The notes: generated by a model from the letters alone, not told the origin. Counted from the first letter of the stretch, positions 33,051 through 44,208 are shown. The stretch: 64,000 nt of DNA from Plectosphaerella cucumerina (GCA_020746995.1 JAGPXD010000002.1:744001-808000); one strand, 5' to 3'. A program made the numbers and translations.

Positions 33051-35232
33051 CTAGTTGGTGGTCTTGTCGACCGTCTTCTCGGAGACATCCGGGACCTGCT
33101 TCTCAGTAGGCTCAAAGGGCTCCTCGAGCTTACCCTCGGGCTCGACAGCTCCGGGCATGCGGTCCTTGTACTTCTCGGCGGTGTAGCGGTCGAGCTGCGG
33201 GTGGGCGTCAGCGTGTGGCTAACGGCTGCGAGACTTGGCAGACTTACCTTCCACATGATGCCCATGTAGCAGAACATGACGAAACAACTGCAAAGAAGGG
33301 CGATGCAACCCTTGAACCAGTAGGGGGTGTCGGCACCGGAGTAAAATAGGAGGCCCCAGAAGCTCCAAAGGACCATGGAGCCGATGTTCATCGAGTAGAG
33401 GGTGATGCTGCGCATGGCATCGTCACCGCTGCGCTGCAGAATGATGTTCTATGATAGAGTTAGTGGATCTGAACACGACGTATTCTGGAGAAGTGCGATG
33501 ACAGCAAGGTCAAGTCGACACCTGAGAGATGACTTACGGCCCCTGTAAATCATCGAGTCAGTGATTGAACGTGGCAAAAAGTTTGCATCAGAAAGGGGAC
33601 TTACATCCAAAAATGGTAGGGTTAACGGCATAGGCGGTTCCCGAGATGTAGAAAGCCACGAATGTGCCGGCGAACGACAGGTTGCGGACAAGAAGCATGG
33701 CGCCAACCATGACCTGCAGCGCGAGAATGAGAAGAGCAGTGGGGATGCGAGTGCCGCTGACGTCCATGTGCCAGGCGGCGAGCATATTGGAGACGATGCC
33801 GACAGCCTGGATGCCGAGGGGGTAGGTGTTAATCTGGGCCTGGGTGAAGGAGTCCTTGTTGTACTTGAGCCAGAGGAGGAAGTTGTTCTGGATAGGGAAA
33901 CCCTCGATGGCGGCGCAGACGGGAGACCAGAAGAAGATGATCCAGCTGGGAAGGGTGAGCTTGGGGTCGGGGGCGCTGGGAGTGCTGCAGACTTACAAGA
34001 CAGGTGACATGAAGACGCGCTTGAAGACGGAGAGGGGCATGACGTTGTGGCCGTCCTCGCTGATGGGGGGAAGACGGGCAACGGCCATCTTCCTCTCCTC
34101 GGCGGAGAGGTAGCCGGCCTTGGTGCGGTCGGGGGTGTCGGGGAAGTAGAGGAAGCCAAAGACAGCAATGGGGAGGGTGATGATGCCATCTGAGAGTTGT
34201 CAGTCGTCTTGCTCAGGCTCAGTCTTGGGGCAGACGTACCGATCAGGAACACCCACTGCCAGCCGTGCAGGTTGCCCATGCCGTTCATGCCGCGGTGGAT
34301 GGCGGTCATCATGATACCGGCGAACATTGTGCCGACTTGACCCGAGGCGGTGAACAGAGCGGTGCGCTTGGCGATCTCGTCGGGCTTGTACCACGACCCG
34401 ATGATGTAGATAGTACCGGCGTAGGTGCTCGACTCGGCGAGGCCGAGAAGGAACCGGATCACGTACATGTGGGTGACCGTCTTGACGGCGGCGGAAGCCA
34501 TCTGGGAGGGAGTCAGCGGAGTTTCGTGTTGGAGTGAAGGGGAGACCAACGGTCAGGCCGGCCCAGACGACGACCATGGAGGGGAACCAGATCCTAGGGG
34601 CGATCTTCTGGATGATGAAGCCGTTGGGGAGCTGACCAACCGCCATGCTGAGAGGCGTCAGAGCGAGTCCAGGGGCAGAGAAATGAGGGGTGTGGTGGTT
34701 TACCCAGCGGTCGTGAGAGCGAGGACCGTGCTGTACTGCTGGCCGTTCATGTCGAGCGACTCACGAAGACCGGCAACCTGGGTGAGTTGTGAGCATGAGA
34801 AGGCTATGGTGAGATGAGTTTTCGTACGTAGGCATTGGCGAACGCGGCGCGATCTGGTAGAGCGTCAGTCTCGTGAGATTTTTGGGTGTATGTGGTTCAT
34901 CTCACCAAGGAAATTGAAAAAGTAGCTCAGGCAGCAGTACGTCTGAAGCGTGTCAGATGTCATGCGACTACTCTCATCTGGATTTTGACTCTCACCATGA
35001 TGAAGAAGTCTAATCCAAAAGTTAGCACTCGTCCACCTCTCACACCTGAAGCGTATCGACTTACCAAGCTTCTGCACCAGCCGCCTCTCCTCCTTCGTCT
35101 CGGCCGCGGCACCGAGGAAGAAAGCTGCCGAATCGGGGATTAACGTCCGCCTGCCATGCGCAGTGGCTGCAGCGAGGTGGTTTTGGCGCTCTTACCCCGA
35201 ACCCTGGCACCCGCCGACGTGGTAACCTCCAT
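33051..35232 (-). CDS. MFS transporter, Dal5/Liz1-type anion:cation symporter family, 13 exons
   Basis: Minus-strand exons: 35232-35196, 35124-35065, 35009-34996, 34942-34906, 34853-34828, 34777-34704, 34647-34551, 34501-34240, 34189-33997, 33945-33605, 33542-33538, 33448-33248, 33194-33051. They sum to 1491 nt, 496 residues, a normal 12-helix length. The joins rebuild family features: KEERRLVQKLDFFIM, TYCCLSYFFNFLDRAAFAN, LTTAGMAVGQLPNGFIIQK, VTHMYVIRFLLGLAESSTYA, GWQWVFLIDGIITLPIAVFG and NPTIFGWANIILQRSGDD. The family carries small organic anions such as allantoate, pantothenate or vitamins; Liz1/pantothenate-like carriers seem closest, but the substrate is not readable. Exon 11 is only 5 nt and supplies part of Trp-Ala. 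Two ATCWGATAA sites lie 140-200 nt upstream, suggesting iron control shared with the siderophore transporter. Confidence 0.88.
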
Positions 35233-35373
35233 ATTGAATTGCTGGGACAGTTGTCTGGCTTTCAGAATGGGAGTCTCTGCTGGATACGAAGAAGAGAACG
35301 TCGCAAGCACACGCAGCACACCAAGGACGACCGCGGCGTAGGTATTTGAGGCCGACAGCGGACAGGAAAATTT

Positions 35374-35433
35374 TTATCAGATCCGGGCGTTCGCCCTCAC
35401 CTCAGCTAGGCCCGACCAACAGAGTTATCTGAT
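35374..35433. promoter_or_regulatory. Pair of iron-type GATA sites upstream of the 13-exon MFS gene
   Basis: TTATCAGAT at 35374-35382 and TTATCTGAT at 35425-35433; on the minus (gene) strand these read ATCTGATAA and ATCAGATAA, both exact ATCWGATAA. They start 51 nt apart and lie about 140-200 nt before ATG 35232. Flanks extend the match to the siderophore-transporter pair: AGAGTTATCTGATC (14 nt) and TTTATCAGATCCG (13 nt) occur at both loci. Confidence 0.75.
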
Positions 35434-36746
35434 CTGCACGGTCATGCGGTCGCGTTCGAGCCATCTCGGTTCGAGCCTAGCCGGGCGGACGCGAGAGTCG
35501 CGACCAAAGGGGTGAGGAAATTGCCGCTGCCAGCAGTCGGACGTCTTAGCAATCGAAAGAGCTCGGTTAGGGATACGGGCGTTGGGGCGATCCACTCGTA
35601 GGGAGGAGGGATGGCGGATGCCGGGGTTCCAAGGAGAGGCTTGCCGGGTTCACCGGCTTGGCCCCGGGTTGATGCCCGGCTCGTCTGCGGCGTGGCAGCC
35701 ACCCACCGAGCACGTGGCGCAAGGGCCGGGCTTGATGAGATGGAATCCATTGACGTGCAGTAATCAGATGGCTTGGATGTGTTTATTCCAACATCATCCA
35801 GACTTGCTGCTTGGATGCTTTGTCGTCACCGCCAGCTGAACTGGACCCCGATGGTGGGGGATTTCTAGCATGAGTCGTGAGCCGGGCCCAGGCCTGGGTT
35901 TTGTGGATGCACAGCAAGTCTGGCTCCAGTGATGCTCCAGTAAATGCTCCAGTATGGCCCCATTTTGTAGGTCCCTCCAGCCTGGGGAGTTAAAAGCCAA
36001 GCGAGACCATCCACCCACCAGCTGTTCGGAGAGTTCCCCGAGCCAACTCCGCAGAGGATGACTGATGTTGACAGGTCAAACTTTTGCGCACAACATGGAA
36101 GCTGACAAGTAGCCTGGATGGGAGACTGGCTGCATATGTAAAGAGGCACGATGAAGAGGCATGCTTCTTTTCTTCAACGTTCACTCGCTCGAAGCGCGGA
36201 AACGACGTGGAAGGAACATGAAAACACAGAAGGTCGAGTCATATCGAAGCCACCCCTGTCTTCGGATTCGGGTCAATACCCTGTACAGCGGGACGAAGTC
36301 TTCCCGACTCATCGCTGCCTGCCCGTCCGTGGAACTCCTCGGCGACGCTGAGTCTGCAGCACCTTGATGTCCTTATCGTCGTAGGTAACTGATATCCGCG
36401 ATGCGACTCTGACCAACGGCCTTTTATTTATTCCCCATCGCATCGCATTCATCACCTCATGCACATCACTCTCCTCATATGGCTGGTGCAGTCTGAGAAG
36501 CTTTTCATCTTGTGCGAGGAGTTATCAAATCCAACTTCGTACCCATTACCCCCCAAAAGCTGATCGAGTAGGGCGCAAAGAGGCACAGAGGCCTGCGGGA
36601 TGATGCCTGGTCCCTCCCGCCCGACGCCATGAGGAATCGAGGATGGCGAACGCGGACATGCTAACTTGTGCATGACCGGGTGGCAACTTGCCATGCTGGC
36701 TTCGAGTTTGATGGTCTTCACGATGGTGGCAGAGTGCGTATAGAGC

Positions 36747-37340
36747 TCACTTTTGGGCACCAACGGGTTGAGTTTGATGCCAAAGGGTCTCAGACTCGAT
36801 GCGGAAGCTGCAGTCATCAGGAAAACCTGCAGCGCCCCCTTGGGGCTCACACCCGAGAAGCGCACCTTCTTGCGCGGGTCGTCTGGAACGGTGCGGTCTG
36901 GTTGTCGAGGATGCGACGCTCCTGGGCGGCGAGAAAACCAAGCGGCTTGATACCACAGAGGGGAGGGGTGCCGCTTGTTGACCTTGGTATGGTGGAGATG
37001 ATATTGATGCCCACGGCGATGGTGAAAGGTCCAGTGATCAGCGAGAGCCACTGCGAGGGTCAGCACGGCGGCACACATGCACCCAAAGTAGGTACCCACT
37101 TGAGCCATGGCCTACCACTTTCCAGCCTGATTGATGCCTTGAGGGAATCAACCACATCGCGCAGAACTGGGAAGGTTGTGGACTGTTGTTTGGGCGGTGG
37201 CGATTGTACCTCCGTGCCCCAGTCAGTCAGAGGACTGGACCGATCCTCCAACGACCAGCACGGTCAAGGGGGCTGCAAAGAGACCGACTGTACCAAGCCT
37301 GCTTGCTGTCAGACGGATCTTCGGGGCTGGAGAAGGGCAA
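36747..37340 (-). pseudogene. Membrane-protein-like segment, broken or heavily spliced
   Basis: Three minus-strand frames in succession contain hydrophobic or conserved-looking pieces: IRLTASRLGTVGLFAAPLTV then LVVGGSVQS (about 37325-37230), VLRDVVDSLKASIRLESGR (about 37170-37110), and WLSLITGPFTIAVGINIIST then IKPLGFLAAQERRILDNQTA (about 37050-36890). Some breaks could be short introns: a 45-nt candidate with GTACCT ... CTGAC ... CGCAG joins the second and third pieces, and a 58-nt candidate leads to FRIESETLWHQTQPVGAQK before a stop. The first piece, however, meets an in-frame TGA that I could not splice around, and no start is evident. It is either a decayed gene or a small multi-exon membrane protein I could not resolve; the family is not recognised. 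Confidence 0.25.
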
Positions 37341-38750
37341 CGCTGCTGGACCCCCCGAGCTTTCTCTCGCGATCGAGAGTCCAGCCTGAGATGATGACGG
37401 TTGCGTCGGACGAGAAAGGCTTCTTGCCAAACTTGTTCGTGCAGATGGGATTCCTAGTGGAAGACTCCGCGACGGTGTGGGCTTGGTGCCGATGGCGCTG
37501 CTCCGTATAACCTCGTCTGGATTCAATGTTAGGCACAGGAGGTTGATTTCGGTTACCGATGGGCCGTGACTGCTGCAACCTTCTTGCACATCATTGAGCT
37601 TGATTGAAGTACTGTTGTCGGTGGGCTGGTGCAGTACTAGGGTGTCCGGAATCACGGGTGGGACAGGGGGTGACTCGGCACAAACCTCAAGCTACCTGTA
37701 CCTATAGGTAAGGAAGATGCCCCTATTCCCCTTTAACCACAGAGTGATCAACTCCGTCCAAATTGAAGTTGCACAAAGGTCAGGTCAACGCCCCTCCAGG
37801 CCGAAAGAGTCCTACGGGCTCCCAGGCAGCGCAACTTCAAACCAGAATATAATCCATCAGAAAGTGTCCTCGTCAACGAACTCAGTCAAGGTCTCGTACT
37901 AAGTACCACGCCATGGAGTAGGGCTGCTCGGCTCGGGCTCGACTCGGTCATGTCGGACATTTTGGGTGCACCTTTCTCCTTCGGTGAAGGATTACCCCGG
38001 ACCTCGGGTGTTGACCAAACCGGGGCGCGGGGTAGCGTGAGCTAAAGCATCGGAAGTTTCTCCGGTACATCTTGCGGCGGTGGCTGCGGTGATGGTCGTT
38101 GCGCCAGCAATAGCAGTGGAGAGCGGAGGCGTCGCCGGCGGAGAGATCCCCGTTCACACCGTTGGAGGAACTTTGGTTTGGAGGCTTTCAATTCGAGGAA
38201 GAGCCGCCTCCTTGACCTGGGCAGCCCGCTAGACTGAATGTGCTTTGGAGTAGGGTAGAGCCGACTTGGCAAGGCCAAGGTCACAGAGCCTCAGCTGGGC
38301 ACTCCGACATCTACCACTTAGCACATACCGAGAACTTCCTTTTGAACACAACTACGTCTTCAGTGCAAAAAGTAGCCCGAAGCTACCCCAGGTTGGGCTT
38401 GTGAAGCCTCCAAAGCTGGGGTTGTGGGGGGCCCCATGTCCGAAATGCGGTTCCCCGCGGAACAGAGGCATGACGCAACTCGCGGGGAGATTCCCGCTCC
38501 CAGCGTGACCCAAATCTGCACACCGGACGGATGTACGGCAAGTCACCCACCAAGCTTGGGCCTCCGTCTGTCTCAATCATTCGTCTCGTAGACAAGAGGA
38601 GCCACTGTTTGTACGAGATCGGATTTTCCGCCGGTGTCACCCACTCACGTCACCTCCCCATGGAACGCAACAAGCTCCGTGCTATTGCCAAGAACTAGCC
38701 CCTATTGGTTATGATGACGGGATGCTGGCCATGTTCAAGGCTGATCGACA

Positions 38751-38756
38751 TATATA
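38751..38756 (+). promoter_or_regulatory. TATA box of the Dal5-type transporter gene
   Basis: TATATA about 90 nt before ATG 38846. Confidence 0.45.
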
Positions 38757-38845
38757 CTGGTGATGTTCCCTTTCAACGATGTCACACGATCATCCACCCC
38801 CTCTGAACTTCATACCGGAAACACCCTCTCACCTTGATACTCGAC

Positions 38846-40584
38846 ATGGATCAGAAGCCGAGCATTGAGCTCTCTGACGAGGCCGCTCACAACAGGCAGA
38901 GCATCTCCAAGGTTCAAGACAACGACACCTTCCAATTCAGTGCCCGCGATGAAGAAGCACGCAAGGCGCTCGACAAGCAGGTCCTCCGCAAGGTTGACGC
39001 CCGGCTGTTGCCCATGCTCGTTTTCATGTATCTCCTGAACTTCCTTGACAGGAGCAACCTGGCGCAGGCCCGACAGGGCACTTTGGAAGAAGACCTTGGC
39101 ATGGAGAGCACTGATTTCAACCTCGCCACCTCGATCTTTTTCGTGGGATACTTGCTCATGCAGCTCCCGTCCAACATGCTTATCACGCGTGTGAGGCCCA
39201 GTCTCTATCTTGGAGCTGCTTGTGCCATGTGGGGAGTCGTATCGACATGCAACGCGGCAGTCCACGATTTCAAGAGCCTGGTTGTTGTTCGGTTCTTCCT
39301 GGGTTTCGTGGAGGCCCCCTTCTTCCCCGGTAAGCTCTAAGAAATCGGCAATCCAAACTTGTAAGTATGCTGACAGCAGCAGGTGCCATCTTTCTGATGA
39401 GTTCTTGGTACACCAGAGCGGAGATGACACGCCGCATCAGCTACTTCTACAGTGGAAATGCACTGGCAAACATGTTCGGTGGCATCATTGGCGCCGCTGT
39501 GCTCGGAAACCTGCACAACGCCCAAGGAATCGCCGGCTGGCGATGGCTGTTCATCATCGTAAGCGACCTCAGCCCTGAACCTTGACTTAATGTCGCATCT
39601 GACTCTGCAATCTTCACAGGAAGGCGTTGTTACCATCGCTGCTGCAGGTGTCGCTGCTTTTGTGCTGCCAGACTACCCTCATTCAACAAAGTGGCTCACC
39701 GAGGAGGAGCGAGCTTTCGCCGCCTGGAGGCTTCGGCAGGACGTCAACGAGGATGATGAGCAGCACGCGCAGTCTGTCTGGGCTGGAACGAAACTGGCCT
39801 TCAAGGACTACAGGCTCTACATCTTCATCCTGTTCCAGCACGTCAGCCTTCTTTCGCAGACCTTCCAGTACTTCTTCCCGAGTATCGTTGGTACTCTCAA
39901 TTACGGTCGCATCGAGACTTTGTGGCTCACTGCACCTGTCTGGGTACGTTTGGATCTGAATCGCGTTTCGAAGACCTAGCTAACGTCCTTTCGTTACCAG
40001 TTTGCTACTTTCCTCGTCTCGATTCTCGTCACATACACCTCCTCTAGGACGGGAGACCGCTCCCTCCACATCATCGGCCTCATGATCATAGCGGCTATAG
40101 GCAACGCCATCGCCACAGCCACTACAAGCGTCGGCGCTCGTTTCTTCGCCATGTTCCTCATGCCACTTGGTGCCGTATCTGCCTGTAAGTCAATCCAGCC
40201 ACGATCTCCTTCCCTCACCACTAACTCTGGCCAGACCAGATCATCGTCTCTTGGGTCGCCAACTCCTTCCCCCGACCCCTTGTCAAGCGCTCCGCGGCCA
40301 TCGCCATGGCAAACATGATTGGCAACACGGCCTCCATCTACGGCTCGTACATGTACCCGAAGAGCGCCGCTCCCCAGTACATCCCCGGCGGCAGCGCCAA
40401 CACGGCCATCTGCATTCTCGTTGCGCTCCTCGCCCTGGTCCTGCGCTTCGTTCATATCAAGGAGAACAAGAAGCTGGAGAAGGCGGAGAATGAAGTGGCG
40501 ACGGGCGTCTTCACCGACGGCATGACTGAGACGCAGCGCGCTCATGTGGACAAGAGGGGCTTCGGCTTTAGGTATATCTACTAG
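38846..40584 (+). CDS. MFS transporter, Dal5-type anion:cation symporter family
   Basis: Five exons (38846-39329, 39383-39558, 39620-39943, 40001-40184, 40235-40584) encode 505 residues with about 12 membrane helices. Family features: KVDARLLPMLVFMYLLNFLD then RSNLAQARQGTLEEDLGM, SIFFVGYLLMQLPSNMLITR, VVVRFFLGFVEAPFFPGAIF, GIAGWRWLFIIEGVVTIAAA and FPRPLVKRSAAIAMANMIGN. The RSNLAQAR and FxGYxxxQxPSN patterns are characteristic of fungal allantoate/nicotinate-type permeases. ATG 38846 is used; the frame upstream has only a near-cognate codon. The gene ends 133 nt from the P450 gene, tail to tail. It lacks the GATA pairs seen at the other Dal5-type gene. The substrate is unknown; vitamin or small carboxylate uptake is inferred from the family. 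Confidence 0.92.
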
Positions 40585-40717
40585 AACAGGACGATGCGTG
40601 GTGTTGAGACGGTCGGAGCAATATAGGCCGTTAGATCACAGCCATGCTCGAACCTAGCAGCGAAAGTAGACTTTGCTACAAAGTACCGGTTGCCTCGTTA
40701 TGGAAGGCTCTACCAAA

Positions 40718-42514
40718 TCAGAACCTAGTCGTGCACAGATCATCAATGTCGAGCTCGACCTGCTCCCTCCTCCTCATCATAATCTTGGTCTTCGGGTCCG
40801 TGTTCAGCACAAGCCCTTTCTTCTGCACCTCCGGCTTGCATCCTTCCGACAGCTTCCAGTCATACTTCATCAGAAGATGGCACAATGCGACTTTGATCTC
40901 ATTGGCTGCAAAGAACCTTCCCGGGCACGAGTGTTGCCCATGTCCGAAGCCCATGCTCTCGGGGCTCGTGCTGACCAGGTGGGCTGAAGTCTTTTTGTCA
41001 GGCATGCTGCGCCAGGTGAGATGGCGCGCACCGTCAAAGCGCAGGGGTTCGGGATAGTAGGCGTCGCTGAGGCGGAGGCCGGCATCGCAGGCGACTCGGA
41101 TGCCTTTGGGGAGGAAAGTGCCGTCTGGGAGAGTGACGGAAGATGTTACCTTGCGAAGTTGCGAAACTGAGGGGAGAAAGCGTTAGTGATTTGGCCAGAT
41201 TCCACTAGCACCGTGTGTCAGGCGTTCTCACCGGAATTCAGGGGTTTCAAACGCTGGCTTTCCTTGACAACGCTGTCGAGAAGCCTCAAGTTATACAGGG
41301 ATGTCTTCACCCATCCCTCAGCTTTGAGGACCCGGGATATCTCTTCCCTCAACTGGGTGAACAACTCGGGATTGCGCGCGATGTTCGTCATGGTTTCGCA
41401 GAGAAGATCAGTCGTGGTGTGAATGGCCAGCATGGACAATGTGAGCTGCACGATCTCGGGGTCGTAGGGCTTTCCACCGGCCTCTTCCTCAAACCAGTCG
41501 ATGGCATCGTTCAGTGTAGGAAGGGGATCCCCGCGGGCTAGTGCCTCCCGTCGAAGCTCTTGTCTGCGATGGATGACGGGGGCGATGATCTGCCGAGCCT
41601 TTGTTACGTAGCTCCTAACCTTGCGGCAACTTGTATCAAACCAGTGGAGAAGAAACCGTAGGCTTGGAGGCTTCTGTCGGAGCGCCGAGGCGGCCTTGAA
41701 GCACTGGACGGTGTAGCTCTTCGTGATGTCGAGCCAATCCTGGTTGCGGCAGACGTGCTCCCCGAGAAAGACGCGGGCAGATATTCGAGCCACAATGTCG
41801 AGGATCTCGGTGTAAAGGTGATGCTCTGTCCATTCTGAGACGCTGGTCAGCTGGCAGCCGAGCCAAGCTGTACATGGGCTGGCTTGGCAAAGCTTACCAG
41901 TTGATCTACCGAACCGAAGATCAACGGCGTAGGCCGTCTCGTCGGAAAGCGGCCGAGTGACCTTGTCTAGAGAAGAAAACAGCCTTGTCAGTAGTCTTGT
42001 CCATCTAGACTTGCAGTAACACGCTGATCGTACTCAAAGCCTTGGTCAGCTGCTTCCTCGTGACCGCCTGGACCAGCTGGTCACCCCTGGAGCTGGCCTG
42101 GAAGGGTTCAAATCCAGGGAGGGACGCATGGAGGCGTTCTTTTAGCGCCTCCATGAAACTCAGTTCGTCCACATTGCGCATGTCGTTTGCCAGACGCCCT
42201 GGAAGGATGAGCAGGTCTCCGTCATCCGAATGGACCCAGAAAGGTTGGCCAGGGTACTCAGCCCGGCCCCTTTCCAGGATCTCGTTCCCCCTGAGGCGGA
42301 AGTCCTCCTCGGCCGTGTTGGAATCATTGGCGTCTCTTTCAAGTGTGACGATGGGATAGCTGGGTTCTCTGCTAATCATTGGCGCACGGCTCAGGAAGAT
42401 AAGGCCAAGAGAGAGTGTCAGGCATAGGCCGAAGAGGTAGTTGGACCCGAAGCCTGGGACGAAGGGCGAGATTGTCTCAGGAATGACGGTCACGTTTGCT
42501 GCTAAGGACGGCAT
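40718..42514 (-). CDS. Cytochrome P450 monooxygenase
   Basis: Four exons (42514-42034, 41966-41898, 41834-41232, 41166-40718) encode 533 residues. An N-terminal membrane anchor (YLFGLCLTLSLGLIFLSRA) is followed by the I-helix with AIHTTTD, the K-helix ExxR in VVKESQRLKP, the PERF-like region YYPEPLRFDGARHL and the haem loop FGHGQHSCPGRFFAANEIK with the Cys ligand. All hallmark motifs are intact, so the enzyme should be an ER-bound haem-thiolate monooxygenase using an NADPH-P450 reductase. The VVKESQRLKP and HSCPGRFFAANEIK style is common in fungal P450s that oxidise terpenoids or other secondary metabolites. No backbone synthase gene is near, so a biosynthetic cluster is not shown; detoxification is equally possible. 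Confidence 0.93.
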
Positions 42515-43117
42515 GGTGTGGCTGGAATGATGAATATGTGAAGCCTATGGTGGTTCTTCAAACCGGGGATAAATCTTGCTGTCTGGAGAGTGTGCGTGAC
42601 ATCGATCGGAGCACACACACGCAGTCAGGTTGCAAGCCGACATGGGGAAACCCCGCATGTTGAGGCTGACCCCGAGTCGCAACCTGGAAGCCTACAGGGA
42701 GGTTAGTCAAATGTTTGTTCCAAACCGAATGCAAGTTCGGACGACGCGTTGAATCAAAGGGCTCCGTCACGAGTCAGCCAAAATCGGCGGTGTGTGCTGT
42801 CCAGAACATTGCTCTTCATGGATGACCGTTGAGAAATACAGTACTTGTACACCACATATGACCCGGGGACCCCCTGAAGATCAGATATTTGGCGTCGGCC
42901 CGAACGCCAAGCAACTGAACGATTTTAGGTGCGGCACAGCGCTGTCGGGTCCGTGAACCAGTCGTTAGTGCATCGATTCATCTCGCTTCAGTGACCCGCA
43001 CCACTGCTTGGCTGCCATGTTGGTTCACCGAAGTTCCAACCAACAGGTACATAACGAAAAATCAGTTCTGCAGCATTGTCATTTCTTCACCCCCGAATCA
43101 AATTCTCGATTAATACC
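42515..43117. other. Divergent intergenic region between P450 and surface-protein genes
   Basis: Shared promoter region. A one-mismatch iron-type GATA site (ATCAGATAT) lies at 42880-42888. No gene seen. Confidence 0.5.
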
Positions 43118-44208
43118 ATGAGTTCATCAGTCCGCACCGCCGGCGACGTCGTCTTCCACAATGTCGGGCCCCTGACAACCACCTGGTCGGCACCGTCAGC
43201 ATGCTCTACCAGCGGCCAGTGGATCTACACTGGCGTAGGCTACCCGAATAAGGATGGTTTGATGGGTCAGATCTTGCATTCTTGTTCGCCGAACGATTCG
43301 AAGGCCGACTGCTATCCCAATGGCGACCAGATTCTCGAGATCAACGAATCGCTCACCGAGGACGATTGGAGGGACTACAGCCACAACTACATCCACTCGC
43401 CGGGCATCCATTGCCCAGCCGCATGGGAAACAGTTGGTGTCGCCTCATTCAAGGATGGAACCTTCGACGGGAACGGCATCTTCTCTTCGACCAGTTTCGT
43501 CAGTCGCGAATACTTCGGCGTGGGTGAAGGAACGATGCTCCCAACCCCGACGAGAAACTTTGTCCTTAATGCCCTGACCTCCGTCCTGGCTCCTACCGAG
43601 ACGGCCATAGCCTGCTGCCCAAGGTTCGATAGCCATGCCTTCACCCCCTTCTATCTCCCTAGGAGACTCTCGACGACTAACATGTTAATCTCAGCGGCTT
43701 CACTGCCCACCCAGTGAACGGCTGTCACATTTACAAGAGTCTTGACGTTCTGGCGAGCAGCACGCTCTGCAATGTCCAAGTCGGCTACTTTAACGCGGGG
43801 TCGAGCACCGCCACGAACACCTTCGAGTACTTTGGCACCACGATCACACATACTTGGGAGGGGATGGACATTTATCCTACCACCGGCACCATCAGGGCGC
43901 AGACCGATACCATGACATTTACCATGGATGCATCTGGCTTTCCTATCCAGACATATTCGGCTGCCCCAAACCCGTCTTGGGTTGCGATGGAAAATGCTGG
44001 GGTCCTCGTCCTCGTCAATAGCGGGGAGAAGGACGAGACAGAAGGAGGCGAGGGCTCTTCAGGAGAGCCCGAGAGCGGTAGCAGTGGAAACGGTGACAGT
44101 GGGAACAGCGACAGTGGCGCACAGCAGTTGTGCCCGGTCACGTCCTGGGTTGCCGGTGCTGCCGCACTCTTCTGGGCCGCAGGTTTTGTGATCGGTGGAG
44201 GCATGTGA
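43118..44208 (+). CDS. Cysteine-containing fungal surface protein with hydrophobic C-terminus, function unknown
   Basis: Two exons (43118-43623, 43695-44208) encode 339 residues; the join CCAAG|C gives ACCPSGFTAHPVNGCHIYKS. The intron donor is GTTCGA, weaker than neighbours, but the branch-like CTAAC at about 43676 and the CTCAG acceptor are good. Cysteine-bearing motifs include SACSTSGQWIYTGVGYP, LHSCSPNDSKADCYPNG, PGIHCPAAWETVG and ACCPSGF, a pattern like other extracellular fungal proteins with disulfides. A Ser/Gly/Glu-rich linker precedes a final hydrophobic segment (VTSWVAGAAALFWAAGFVIG), consistent with a GPI-anchor signal or membrane tail. The N-terminus MSSSVRTAGDVVFHNVG has no visible signal peptide, so an upstream coding exon may be missing. 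Family function unknown to me. Confidence 0.7.

Larger units (their letters stand above)
35233..38845. other. Gene-poor region with one unresolved membrane-protein-like segment
   Basis: About 3.6 kb. The left 200 nt are the promoter of the MFS gene with its GATA pair. The only protein-like signal is the minus-strand segment at about 36747-37340, entered separately. Other frames (for example 37948-38640) lack motifs. Confidence 0.45.

Noticed and set aside
35455..35485. GGTTCGAGCC-like B-box as a tRNA relic
   Set aside because: Flanking bases do not form a T-stem and no A-box or acceptor stem can be paired.
42880..42888. ATCAGATAT between the P450 and surface-protein genes as a third iron-type GATA locus
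   Set aside because: One mismatch from ATCWGATAA, single rather than paired, and no extended flank match.
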